Notes under the pieces: model-generated | What the model saw: the letters and a program-made list of their open reading frames with translations, nothing else | What the model was told of the DNA's origin: nothing | Database searches by the model: none | Program-made: the position numbers and the translations under genes | Source: an uncultured Bacteroidia bacterium | GTDB lineage: Bacteria; Bacteroidota; Bacteroidia; Bacteroidales; Prolixibacteraceae | Assembly: GCA_903904515.1 (NCBI GenBank) | Contig: CAIVCR010000009.1 | Span: 1-64,000, forward strand | DNA length: 64,000 nt | Direction of reading: 5' to 3' | In this document: one piece after another, positions 1 to 7,846 of the stretch | Position numbering within the stretch: the first letter of the stretch is position 1 | Layout of the letters: each line of letters starts with the position of its first letter

Positions 1-109
1 CTTCGTGTAACTTTGAGTCTTAGAGTCCTTGTGGCATTTTTTGGTTTGTCAATCTTCGCCAACTTTCGAAAGTTGGGGAGCAGCAAATATTTATTGTTAT
101 TATTGTGAC
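1..109. repeat. Intergenic repeat remnant and 18-bp palindrome
   Basis: Bases 1-35 read like the CTTTG/CTTAG/CTTG-rich intergenic repeat seen in many Bacteroidota genomes and resemble stretches at 20.9, 47.6 and 53.9 kb. Bases 59-76 are a perfect 18-bp palindrome, CCAACTTTCGAAAGTTGG, followed by GGGGAGC. AACTTTCGAA and GGGGAGC are also the two most conserved words of the structured repeat at 56.2, 57.5, 59.2 and 62.2 kb, so this may be a remnant of it. It lies just past the stop codon of the first gene. Confidence 0.45.
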
Positions 110-1780
110 TTAATATGGATTAGAAGGACTCAACTCCCAGGATTTTATACTTTTGGCCAAAATCTCTCCCCCTTCTGAAAACAGGCTGACTCCCCGTCCG
201 CCTAAGGTAGGATAAACCATTCGACCGATCGCCTGCCGGTCATTGGCAAAAACTTCGATGATTGATTTGTCAATGAAAATCCTTAAAACGAGGGGCTCAC
301 CCTCCTTGAGTTCGAAAGGTGCCTCCTCAACCATCTTGCGGCCAAACGACAGTCCTGATTTACGGGTATCGAATTTTAGTTTCTTTTCTGATTTGTCGTA
401 ATATATAGATGTTTCTTCACGACCATCATCCGAAACTCCAACCTTCACGCCATATTGCTTTGCGCTATTTTGAGATATGGTAACTTCGAGTTCCATTAAT
501 TCCTTGCCAGGTTCCTGCAGTTTCATAACACTGCCTGTGGAAACTTTAATATTGGAAACCACTGATTCTTTCATCCGTAAATGTTCGAGTTCTTTGACCG
601 GTCGCATTCGCAGTGTTCCGTCATTTCCAATCCACAAGGTGCGCGGAAGTCCGTAAGTTCCTGTCCAACCCCGGTTATTAATCACTGAATCGGGACGGTC
701 GTCGAAGATCCAGCTCCACATGATTTGCCTCCCTTTCCCGTCGACCATCGCTTCCGGGGCAAAATATGCATTGTCTTTCCAGGTCATCCTTCCATGATTT
801 TCAGGATAGAAATGTTCATTTTTATAGCTACCTACATAGTATTGGCAACCCATATTGTGACTGATAAACAGCAGCAGATGTTTTCCGCTCGGTTTTCCAC
901 CCTCAGGAGAAGATGGCAAAGGGAGGAAACTGGGACACATATCATCTTCGTTTTTATTGGTCCATTTTCGGTCAGACTGGTAAAGTTCGTGCTTATATTC
1001 CCAGTGTTTAAGGTCATTTGAGGCAAACAGATAGAGGCGGTCGCCCTGGTAATTTAGGGAGTCTTCAGGAAGTTCTGGTTTATCTGTATTTGCTGGTAAG
1101 CCTGATCCTCTGGAGCCGTATTTCCGAAGTACGAGCAAATTTCCGGTTGCCATATAGTATTTGCCATTTTGCTTCCAAATGTTTGAAGGGTCAGCAGAGC
1201 CAACGTGGAATACTTTTCCGGAAGCATCCTTTAAATCGGTGATCCCCCATTCTGCCGATTTGATTACCGGATTGCTTGTCGATTTCTCCCAGTTATTAAA
1301 ACCGGCATCGGTACTTTTCGCAAGACCGATCCCTTTATCTCCCCATAACATCCAATAAGAGAGTACGGCTGAACCGTCATCATCCACGAAGGCTCCTCCG
1401 CTGAAGCATCCATCATCCCCGTTCCCGGGAATTATGGCATCGGGATGATGGCGCCAGTTTAACAGGTCGGTACTTGAGACATGGCCCCATGAGAAACCGA
1501 TACCTTCGCGGTTATAAAGGTACATAAGGTGATAACGTCCGTTAGCAAAGAAGGCTCCGTTAGGATCGCCGGGTCTACCGTTATCCTCGGGAAATGCGAA
1601 GTGATATGCGGGCCTGTATGGATCTGACATTAACCGCTCCCTGAATTCCCGGGTAGCTTTGATAACCTCCTTTGGAATTGGCTGATTTTCCTTTACCAGC
1701 GAAGGTGTTGGTTTATCCTGGGATATAGCTGAAAAATGGAGTAACAAAATTGCGGATAGAAGAAGGATATTTTTTTTCAT
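110..1780 (-). CDS. GH32-like glycoside hydrolase with non-canonical EC motif
   Basis: Probable exported enzyme acting on fructofuranosides or a related furanoside. Residues 1-20 are a signal peptide ending AIS-Q. The five-bladed GH32 propeller runs from about residue 60 to 390 and a C-terminal beta-sandwich follows to 556, the usual GH32 length. The nucleophile motif is GDPNG (Asp72). The stabiliser motif is ADP (Asp197), not RDP. The acid/base motif, normally Glu-Cys-Pro, reads EDDMCP (278-283), so Met stands before Cys and the nearest Glu is four residues upstream. The second GH32 in this window has the same displacement (EDISCP), which argues for a divergent active subfamily rather than decay. 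It ends a minus-strand cluster with GH172 and the other GH32. Substrate is unknown; an inactive lectin-like role is possible. Confidence 0.85.
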   Translation of the reverse strand: MKKNILLLSAILLLHFSAISQDKPTPSLVKENQPIPKEVIKATREFRERLMSDPYRPAYHFAFPEDNGRPGDPNGAFFANGRYHLMYLYNREGIGFSWGHVSSTDLLNWRHHPDAIIPGNGDDGCFSGGAFVDDDGSAVLSYWMLWGDKGIGLAKSTDAGFNNWEKSTSNPVIKSAEWGITDLKDASGKVFHVGSADPSNIWKQNGKYYMATGNLLVLRKYGSRGSGLPANTDKPELPEDSLNYQGDRLYLFASNDLKHWEYKHELYQSDRKWTNKNEDDMCPSFLPLPSSPEGGKPSGKHLLLFISHNMGCQYYVGSYKNEHFYPENHGRMTWKDNAYFAPEAMVDGKGRQIMWSWIFDDRPDSVINNRGWTGTYGLPRTLWIGNDGTLRMRPVKELEHLRMKESVVSNIKVSTGSVMKLQEPGKELMELEVTISQNSAKQYGVKVGVSDDGREETSIYYDKSEKKLKFDTRKSGLSFGRKMVEEAPFELKEGEPLVLRIFIDKSIIEVFANDRQAIGRMVYPTLGGRGVSLFSEGGEILAKSIKSWELSPSNPY

Positions 1781-1800
1781 AGATCAAATTTAAAGTTTGT

Positions 1801-2109
1801 TTAGAATTCCTTTATCTTGATTGGGTTTTGCCTGCAATCAAAAACAGAGGAGATTGTAATTAATTTCCCACTTACCCAATATATAATCTTGTAATTATTT
1901 TCAATTAGATATCTGAAATCCTGTTGGTAATCAGATAATAGATCCTCTTTTGGGCCAACAAAGGGATTGCTTTCCAGCATAGATACCCTATCAATTATTC
2001 TGTAGATTATTTTTCTGGCAATACGCGGGCTAACTTCAAGAGAATAGTAATTGAATATGTCCTTAAGCTGTCTTTCTGACAATTCTGACCATTCAATCTT
2101 CATTTCCAT
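1801..2109 (-). CDS. ParE/RelE-type toxin
   Basis: A 102-residue protein of the ParE/RelE superfamily, whose members are ribosome-dependent mRNA endonucleases or gyrase poisons. Visible family traits are the N-terminal helices with SELSERQLKDIFNYY, the PRIARKI and LESNPFVG segments, and the C-terminal strand pair with FRYLIENNYKIIYWV ending in VFDCRQNP. The ATG at 2103 overlaps the upstream antitoxin stop as ATGA, and a second ATG lies at 2109; either start keeps the genes translationally coupled. The order is antitoxin then toxin, as in most type II modules. The pair sits between the GH32 gene and the GH172 gene, where it interrupts an otherwise same-strand sugar-degradation cluster. Mechanism cannot be told from sequence. 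Confidence 0.85.
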   Translation of the reverse strand: MEMKIEWSELSERQLKDIFNYYSLEVSPRIARKIIYRIIDRVSMLESNPFVGPKEDLLSDYQQDFRYLIENNYKIIYWVSGKLITISSVFDCRQNPIKIKEF

Positions 2110-2342
2110 TTTCTGACCTTTTTTCTAAGTTCCTCGTGAGAAATAACCCGACCAGCCTCGCTATCCTGATTTGACTGCTCAATCATATTGTGAAAATCGT
2201 CTAATGACATAGGTTTTAAATTATTTTCATGAGAAATTTTCTTCTCATTTTTGATAAAAGACTCTATTTTAGCGATAAGACTCTCATCACTAATCCTAAG
2301 AAATTCTTCAATTAAAACCAATTTTCTCGTCTGGATGCTCAT
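2100..2342 (-). CDS. Antitoxin of ParE-type module
   Basis: An 80-residue acidic, helical protein directly upstream of the ParE-like toxin and overlapping it by a few bases. It resembles the short Bacteroidota antitoxins that start with a helical N-terminus (LVLIEEFLRISDESLIAKIESFI) and end in a disordered, charged tail with SHEELRKKVRKWK, which would wrap the toxin. No classical ribbon-helix-helix or HTH signature is obvious, so the DNA-binding part is uncertain. It is named mainly by position, size and overlap. A -7 box (TATATTTG on the minus strand, 2360-2367) lies 18 bp upstream of the ATG. Confidence 0.75.
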   Translation of the reverse strand: MSIQTRKLVLIEEFLRISDESLIAKIESFIKNEKKISHENNLKPMSLDDFHNMIEQSNQDSEAGRVISHEELRKKVRKWK

Positions 2343-2359
2343 TATAAAAGTTCTTTTTA

Positions 2360-2367
2360 CAAATATA
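2360..2367 (-). promoter_or_regulatory. -7 promoter box for toxin/antitoxin pair
   Basis: TATATTTG on the minus strand fits the Bacteroidota TAnnTTTG box. Its distance to the antitoxin ATG (2342) allows a leader of about 10 nt. No convincing TTTG -33 box is seen at the usual spacing. Confidence 0.4.
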
Positions 2368-2489
2368 AGGAAATCAAAATCGATTGGTATTACCCTGTCC
2401 TTTTTTAACCATCTCGAAATTTATCAAGTATTGAATATTAATTCATTTATATTCTGTATCAGTTCCCATAAATTGGACTAAATCTATTC

Positions 2490-3647
2490 CTATTTACTGG
2501 GCTTCCTTAAGTTTAGCGGAAGAAGGGCAGGGAAAGGCTGATGTGGTTCATTCTGATACCAATAGGCTACCGAAGCGATATCGTCATCAAGTTGCCGGTA
2601 TCTCCCCTTGTTGTTCCAACCCAACGCCTGAATGGTCACTTTCAAATCCTGGTCAAAGCAGATCGGATCGGGAAGATGCCACCGGTAAAGACTCCATAAA
2701 TTGGGCAATTCACCTTCGGTTGTTGTTGGTAGCGTGGTTCCCGAATAGGCGGTCGTATACGATTGCTCAAAACCATAGCTGCCGAGGAAATAATCTTCTG
2801 TTCCCGTGCCACAGATGGTTGGGAATTTGGAATCTCCATCCATAAAGAATTTTACTTCACCTTCACCAAACCACCCCTTTGAGGTCATCTGAGTCCAGGC
2901 GAGGAATGTTCCGACATACCGTCCTTTACCTTTAACACCGTCGAGGATCACATAGGGATTAGTTCCCCCTGTTCTTGCGCGACGCCACTGGGCGTGAAAA
3001 TATCCGGCGTTCCGGTCTACCTCCTTCAGGGCATAGGTGATCTGGAACGCGAGGAGCTCGAGATCTTTAGCTGATTCATTGGTAAAGGTAACCTTCGCAT
3101 GTTTGCGAAATGGCATGGGCCAGTAACAGTTTAAGGCATTAGCCGGATTTACTACGACAACCTGTGAATTTACCCGGGCAAACTTTTCGTGACCAACGGC
3201 AAAGAAATCGGGTGCCGGCACTTCAACCGATGGGGTGTCCTCCCCATCCCAGTAAAACCGAAGGACATTGGCCCGGCTTAACCCTTCAACCATCCAGATG
3301 TGCTGAATAGTCCCCGGACCATCAACATCCATAAGGGTGACAGTCTGTCCGGCATTGACACGAAGGAATGGTTTAACTTTCCACCCCTGACCCAGACTGT
3401 CAGCTGCGCGACCAGATGCTACAGGCTTGAGTTCCGTGGGATCGGGAATCGCCATTCCCCCTTTCCCTTTTTCACCAGTCATATTCTCGGCTGAAATAGA
3501 TCGGGTTCTGGTATCATCCAGGATGGCCAAACCTGCCAACCCTGTTTGAGGAGGCTGATGATTTGTACTACATCCAGCGAAGATTAAACAAAATAAAACA
3601 GATGCAAAACAGAATGGTTTAAATAATTTTAATTTGGTAAATTTCAT
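2490..3647 (-). CDS. GH172 (DUF2961) lipoprotein
   Basis: GH172 enzymes characterised so far act on alpha-D-fructofuranosides (difructose dianhydride I) or alpha-D-arabinofuranosides. The ATG at 3647 gives a lipoprotein signal (LIFAGC, Cys at about residue 26), which is preferred over the longer frame that starts at 3701. The family core is clear: DGPGTIQHIW, then a first jelly roll, WFGEGEVKFFMDGD, and CGTGTEDYF. Glu262 of GEGE and Glu284 of GTGTED sit about 20 residues apart, matching the spacing of the catalytic Glu pair reported for the founding enzyme (inferred, not aligned). Length of 385 residues is normal. Its two neighbours are GH32-type fructofuranosidase-fold enzymes, which fits joint work on a furanose-containing glycan at the cell surface. 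Confidence 0.88.
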   Translation of the reverse strand: MKFTKLKLFKPFCFASVLFCLIFAGCSTNHQPPQTGLAGLAILDDTRTRSISAENMTGEKGKGGMAIPDPTELKPVASGRAADSLGQGWKVKPFLRVNAGQTVTLMDVDGPGTIQHIWMVEGLSRANVLRFYWDGEDTPSVEVPAPDFFAVGHEKFARVNSQVVVVNPANALNCYWPMPFRKHAKVTFTNESAKDLELLAFQITYALKEVDRNAGYFHAQWRRARTGGTNPYVILDGVKGKGRYVGTFLAWTQMTSKGWFGEGEVKFFMDGDSKFPTICGTGTEDYFLGSYGFEQSYTTAYSGTTLPTTTEGELPNLWSLYRWHLPDPICFDQDLKVTIQALGWNNKGRYRQLDDDIASVAYWYQNEPHQPFPALLPLNLRKPSK

Positions 3648-3697
3648 GAGGTTAATTTTAATGATTATAAATAAGGCAAAAGAAAAAAACATGGCCC

Positions 3698-3780
3698 CCA
3701 AAACACGAATCCGTCAGCTTACGGACAAAAAGGCACCAAACTTTCTTTTGGTGTCCGCCAGTTGGCGGATAGTGTTTTGG
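3698..3780. other. Multibranched inverted-repeat structure
   Basis: An outer 9-bp perfect stem (CCAAAACAC 3698-3706 with GTGTTTTGG 3772-3780) encloses three separate hairpins: TCCGT/ACGGA (3710-3725), CACCAAA/TTTGGTG (3734-3753) and TCCGCC/GGCGGA (3754-3769). This gives a cloverleaf-like fold in either DNA strand or RNA. The right side continues to GGTGGCATTTTTT, so a plus-strand transcript could end there. It fills most of the gap between the GH32 and GH172 genes. No tRNA-like anticodon or TpsiC sequence is present. Confidence 0.7.
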
Positions 3781-3836
3781 CGATTTGGTGGCATTTTTTA
3801 TTATAAACTGAAGGAAAACATTTATATTACTATAAA

Positions 3837-5357
3837 TTACCACTGCATTGCCGGAAATAATTTCCATGCTTTTATGCTTTCAACATTAATAGGTGCATCA
3901 TCGGCAAAAACCTCAACATTGACAGCATCTTTAAGGGTTGGATAGATCACCTGAGTAATGCATTGACGGCCGTTTGCAAAAACCTCCAGCATCGACTTGT
4001 CGAGAAATACGCGGAGGTGAACTTTTTCACCTGGTGTTAAGGTAAAGGGGGCATCTTCAGTTATGATCACCGGATTGTGTTTAGGATCGGGAGAGGCAAA
4101 AGCCATTGCAAATTCTTCATAAACAGGTCTGTTAAGGCCTGACTTCTGCATGTCAATCTGCATGATGTTCCTGTTTCGGTCAATTACAATCGGGGTTTGT
4201 TCTATACCATCTTTTGAGCTAAAAACCTTAATTCCAAAGCGCTTTGCCTGACCCGGATCAATCGTAATATCCATTTCGAGCATATTCCCCGAAACATTTT
4301 TCAGCATAACCGACTGACCAGCATTAACTGTAAAAGGTTGTTCCTTCATCTGATTATACCGAAGTCTTTCGATATCCTTTGGGGGCTCGATAACCAGTGA
4401 AAGCTTATCTTCCGAAAGAGTAAGGACTCTTGGCATCGACATCGTTCCACTCGAAACACCTGACTTGCGGTCAAGCACCCAGGCCCACATGATTCGCCTC
4501 CCCTGGTCGTCAAGCAACGTTTCGGGGGCAAACATCGTCCCCCCCGGCCAGTTCATGCGGTGATGCGACTCGGGATTAAACTGCTTTCCGTCCCACGTAC
4601 CTATATAATACCTGGCTCCCCTCGAATGACTGATACAAAGGAGTACCCATTTATCCCCAAGCTTAAAAAAGTCCGGACAGGAGATATCTTCGAAATCATT
4701 GACATCATCCATATTATGAGTCATGAACTCTCCAACTTTCTTCATGGGTTTATCGTACGAATCACCAACATAAAGAACCGGCGGATTGGGGTGTTTAGCC
4801 CCGGGCGTACCTCCTGAAATCTGGTAATAGGTATTTCCATCAACCCACATATGCGGATCCCAGCCAGGCTTTGCAATCGGATTCGATTTTGGTTTTGTCC
4901 ATTCGTTCAGGTTGGCATCGCTGCTATAGGCAACACAATTCCCGTCCGTACCAAGCCCATGATAAGCCAAAACCACATTCCCGTCTTTAGCCAGAAATGC
5001 GTTTCCGCTAAAGATGTCATGTTCAGGATCGCCAGGATTTGGTTTTAAGTCATTGGCATACCACCGCCAGTGAAATAAGTCAATCGTTGAAAGATGCTGC
5101 CAGTTGCATTTCCCTTCGTCCTGATAGATATACCACAGGTGATAAACCCCATCTTTGAAGATGGCGCCATTTGGATCGAAGGGCATTGCCTTTCCCTCGG
5201 CAATTGTAAGATGCCATTCAGGTCTGATCGGATCGTTAAGTTCCGCCCGGCGGATCTTTCGGGCAGCAGCGATTTCATCGGGTTTAATATCCTGGGAACT
5301 CGCAATCAGGGGCCAGATGAAAAGGATGGTTACAATGAAGTTGGAAAATAGTCTCAT
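3837..5357 (-). CDS. GH32-like glycoside hydrolase, second copy
   Basis: Exported 506-residue GH32-fold enzyme with a signal peptide (residues 1-21, ending IASSQ). The nucleophile motif is FDPNG (Asp61). The second motif is WDPH (Asp167) rather than RDP. The acid/base position again departs from the family: EDISCPDF (223-230) has Ser before Cys, while Glu223 lies four residues ahead exactly as in the first GH32 protein. The remaining fold marks are intact (KWVLLCISHSRGARYYIG, APETLLDDQGRRIMWAW, and the sandwich motif VHLRVFLDKSMLEVFANG). Residues 330-506 form the C-terminal beta-sandwich. The two GH32 proteins are clearly paralogous but divergent. The gene is followed by the structured element and GH172, and preceded by the DUF6807 gene on the same strand. 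Confidence 0.86.
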   Translation of the reverse strand: MRLFSNFIVTILFIWPLIASSQDIKPDEIAAARKIRRAELNDPIRPEWHLTIAEGKAMPFDPNGAIFKDGVYHLWYIYQDEGKCNWQHLSTIDLFHWRWYANDLKPNPGDPEHDIFSGNAFLAKDGNVVLAYHGLGTDGNCVAYSSDANLNEWTKPKSNPIAKPGWDPHMWVDGNTYYQISGGTPGAKHPNPPVLYVGDSYDKPMKKVGEFMTHNMDDVNDFEDISCPDFFKLGDKWVLLCISHSRGARYYIGTWDGKQFNPESHHRMNWPGGTMFAPETLLDDQGRRIMWAWVLDRKSGVSSGTMSMPRVLTLSEDKLSLVIEPPKDIERLRYNQMKEQPFTVNAGQSVMLKNVSGNMLEMDITIDPGQAKRFGIKVFSSKDGIEQTPIVIDRNRNIMQIDMQKSGLNRPVYEEFAMAFASPDPKHNPVIITEDAPFTLTPGEKVHLRVFLDKSMLEVFANGRQCITQVIYPTLKDAVNVEVFADDAPINVESIKAWKLFPAMQW

Positions 5358-5362
5358 TTTAT

Positions 5363-5412
5363 TAGTTATAAGATATAAGTTATAAGTTATTTTAGTTTGT
5401 TAAAGTTGAAAG
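5363..5412. repeat. AT-rich heptamer-like tandem repeat
   Basis: Degenerate repeats of ATAAGTT (TTATAAG, ATATAAG, TTATAAG, TTATTTTAG) followed by AAAGTTG/AAAGTTA units fill the gap and run up to the stop codon of the DUF6807 gene (5413-5415). It is one of several short-period repeats in this window that abut stop codons. Confidence 0.6.
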
Positions 5413-6678
5413 TTAATTATCAAGCCTGACCTGTGGCGGATGTGCAAAATCATTCCACAGCTGTTCTGCCGTTTGAGCATCTATCTTCCCGTCATAGACT
5501 AACATACGGTATCTCAAAACATATTCATTTCCGGGTTTCAATTCCCAGCTCTTGTACCTGATCGGACAAAATTCAAAAAACAGATCTCCCCGACCGCCAT
5601 TGGCATTTTCGGGCCAGACACGCATAGGTTCAGGATGCTCCCGGTTGGAGCGGTCAGACAAAAAAAGGATACCCGATGTTCCGTTGCCTGAAAAATCGCC
5701 GCCGACATCGCACCATCGGGCACGCGATCCATCGGCATCTTTTCGCGTTTTTCCTTCGGAAGTAACCACCCAGCTGTTTTTATTGGTCCACTCCTCGTTG
5801 GCCCGGAATCCTATTCCGCCCCCATATCTGTAGGCTTCGAGCAGGATCGGTGAAGAAGTAGCACAATTCAACGTAGTCGTTAAATCCCATAACCAGGCTT
5901 TTATGCCATTGTAGGTTCCAATATTCCAGATCCGGACATCCCAGACTTCATCCATCACCACTTTATCACCACCTTTGCACTGAAAATCAACATGCTCGTG
6001 GCGAACCTTAAAACCGCCGAATACAGATCCACTGACCAGCGAATTGATTCCGCCGAATTTCACCGTCCCTTCCCCTTCATTGAGATTCCAAAAATCGGTG
6101 TTGTGACCTTCAAACGCTGTTTTGGTCCAGGGATTCCAAATTCCCATATGATGCCGGTGATCGGGGGGATTAATGCGTGTTAAAATATTTCCTGATGGAG
6201 ACCAAAGCGGGTGAATAAAAGCACTTCGCCTGTAAATAGGATTAACAGTGTCGGGGGGGAACACCTCCGCAAGGTTATATTGTAAAATATTTTGCTGATT
6301 ATGCCTGACTATTAGGGCTTTTGCTGTGAGCTCAGTTGTAATCTCATTTTTTGCTGTAAAGCTGGAATCTTTTACCAGGATGAATTTACGTACAACATCG
6401 GAAGATATTTTCCCGGCCGGCATCCACCACAAACCGGGTGAATTGCCCGGCTCCAGCTGGCAAGGGAGTTCACTCCTGGTTTTCCCATTTAACTCGAATA
6501 ACCGGAGAGCACCCTTGTCCGTATTGTAATTGATCCCTTCAAGGGAGGCTCTCACGGGAGTTCCACCCTGGTGAAACCGGGCTCCGTCAAGAATGAATTT
6601 TGCCACGATCTCTTCCTGAGCATAAACATGAAAACTTACGAGTAGAATTAAAAACAACAGTATTTTTTTTAAAATCAT
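5413..6678 (-). CDS. DUF6807 (PmoA-like) exported protein
   Basis: Protein of the DUF6807 family, formerly annotated as methane oxygenase PmoA although no link to methane oxidation is expected here. The true start is probably the ATG at 6678; the longer frame begins with GTG. A signal peptide (KKILLFLILLVSFHVYAQ) is followed by a beta-rich domain. Family marks include RSAFIHPLWSPSG, the His-rich PPDHRHHMGIWNPW around residue 175, and DPF-like C-terminal strands with EFCPIRYKSWELKPG. The His cluster could bind a metal or sugar. DUF6807 genes are common in Bacteroidota and Planctomycetota sugar clusters. Function is unknown; co-location with GH32, GH172 and URO-D genes suggests a carbohydrate role. 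Confidence 0.8.
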   Translation of the reverse strand: MILKKILLFLILLVSFHVYAQEEIVAKFILDGARFHQGGTPVRASLEGINYNTDKGALRLFELNGKTRSELPCQLEPGNSPGLWWMPAGKISSDVVRKFILVKDSSFTAKNEITTELTAKALIVRHNQQNILQYNLAEVFPPDTVNPIYRRSAFIHPLWSPSGNILTRINPPDHRHHMGIWNPWTKTAFEGHNTDFWNLNEGEGTVKFGGINSLVSGSVFGGFKVRHEHVDFQCKGGDKVVMDEVWDVRIWNIGTYNGIKAWLWDLTTTLNCATSSPILLEAYRYGGGIGFRANEEWTNKNSWVVTSEGKTRKDADGSRARWCDVGGDFSGNGTSGILFLSDRSNREHPEPMRVWPENANGGRGDLFFEFCPIRYKSWELKPGNEYVLRYRMLVYDGKIDAQTAEQLWNDFAHPPQVRLDN

Positions 6679-6727
6679 AAGTTTCACGATTTATTAAATT
6701 TTTATGTTTAAAGTTCGATGCCCGGGA

Positions 6728-7762
6728 TCAGTCAAAACGATGTACTGCTGCCACAAAAGCGTTTAGATTTTCAGTTGTAACATTTTGGGGAATGCCTCCG
6801 CCACACGACCAGATGATTCGTTTAGGATCTGCAACACCTGTAATCATTTTACTGGTAGCCAAATATACCTCTTCAGGAGTTCCTGCTGCAAGTATATCAC
6901 GGGGAGCAAGATTACCCAACAATGTGATCTCCGGTCCAACCAACTCCCTGATCTGATTAATGGAATGATCAAATGCAAAGTTGAACAGGTTTATCCCTAT
7001 CGCCCGGAGAAAAGGGGCACAGACCAACCCAAAAGCATCGTTATGAAAAAATCGCACTTGCGCCGGGATAGCTTCAAAGGCCCTTTTCAGGTAGGGAACT
7101 ACAAATTCACGACACTCCTCTTCTCCCACAAATCCAACTATATCATCCAGTAAAAGTATCCCGTCGATAGTTGGAAAGCATTCCTTCTGGTAGCTGACCC
7201 AGTCACAGATAAACCGGGTGATTTTTTCCAGAAGCTCGTGAGCCTTCCCGGGCTCTAACGCCAGAAGCAGCATAAACTCAGTCGTACCCATTAAAAACGT
7301 GGCGATATTCAGAGGCCCCCGCGACACGGCAAATCTGATGGAATGTCCCGATTCAATGATTCGGGGTTCCAGATTTTTGAGCCGGTTTATCATAAAAGGA
7401 AGCAATCCGTCAGATTCAACGTTGGGTTGAGGCACTCCTGCGATATCGTCAGAACTATGAATTATTTTTTCGGCGTGCGGCAGATTCTCGCGGTACCATA
7501 CAGAACGTGCCCCAAATGCAGACGGCTCGGTGCACATCCCGTATTCGGACCAGAATCCGGGAAGAAAAATGATTTCAGGAAAGGCTTCAATTGCCTTCAA
7601 ATTTGATTTTAACCAGGTCTCATCAGAGGTGTAATAGTCAAGCGTGGAAACGCCACACCATCCGGGTATCCAGGGGCTGTCAATAATAAACCCGATCGAA
7701 TTACCGGAAACCGGCTGTCCATCCATAACCGCTAAAAGTTCTTTCCACTGTATGTTTGTCAT
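6728..7762 (-). CDS. Uroporphyrinogen decarboxylase-like (URO-D superfamily) protein
   Basis: A cytoplasmic (beta/alpha)8-barrel protein of the URO-D/MtaA/CmuA methyltransferase superfamily. The ATG at 7762 (MTNIQWKEL) is preferred; the longer frame uses TTG. Typical segments are the N-terminal WKELLAVMDG, the SRGPLNIATFLMG strand, the ILLLDDIVGFVGEEE turn, the HNDAF strand and the C-terminal LLGNLAPRDILAAGTPEEV with CGGGIPQNV, where heme URO-D or corrinoid methyltransferases place substrate and metal ligands. It is not a likely heme enzyme: paralogues of this type are often found beside glycosidases in Bacteroidota and Planctomycetota without assigned activity. It heads the minus-strand cluster and is divergent from the GH106-like gene. 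Confidence 0.75.
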   Translation of the reverse strand: MTNIQWKELLAVMDGQPVSGNSIGFIIDSPWIPGWCGVSTLDYYTSDETWLKSNLKAIEAFPEIIFLPGFWSEYGMCTEPSAFGARSVWYRENLPHAEKIIHSSDDIAGVPQPNVESDGLLPFMINRLKNLEPRIIESGHSIRFAVSRGPLNIATFLMGTTEFMLLLALEPGKAHELLEKITRFICDWVSYQKECFPTIDGILLLDDIVGFVGEEECREFVVPYLKRAFEAIPAQVRFFHNDAFGLVCAPFLRAIGINLFNFAFDHSINQIRELVGPEITLLGNLAPRDILAAGTPEEVYLATSKMITGVADPKRIIWSCGGGIPQNVTTENLNAFVAAVHRFD

Positions 7763-7801
7763 AAGTTTGATCAAAGGTTATCCAAAATTAAAATTTAAAT
7801 T

Positions 7802-7809
7802 TACATTTG
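7802..7809 (+). promoter_or_regulatory. -7 promoter box for GH106-like gene
   Basis: TACATTTG matches TAnnTTTG and would start transcription near 7815, about 30 nt before the ATG at 7847. No good -33 box is seen. Confidence 0.4.
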
Positions 7810-7846
7810 TCATAATTGTTAACACGATCTCCTCAAAATAAACCTT

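Noticed and set aside
5413-6678. Methane monooxygenase subunit PmoA, as older annotation of this family would suggest
   Set aside because: It is a soluble exported DUF6807 protein with no relation to the membrane methane monooxygenase.
6728-7762. Heme-pathway uroporphyrinogen decarboxylase (hemE)
   Set aside because: The sequence is a divergent URO-D superfamily member in a glycosidase cluster with no heme genes nearby; hemE is not supported.
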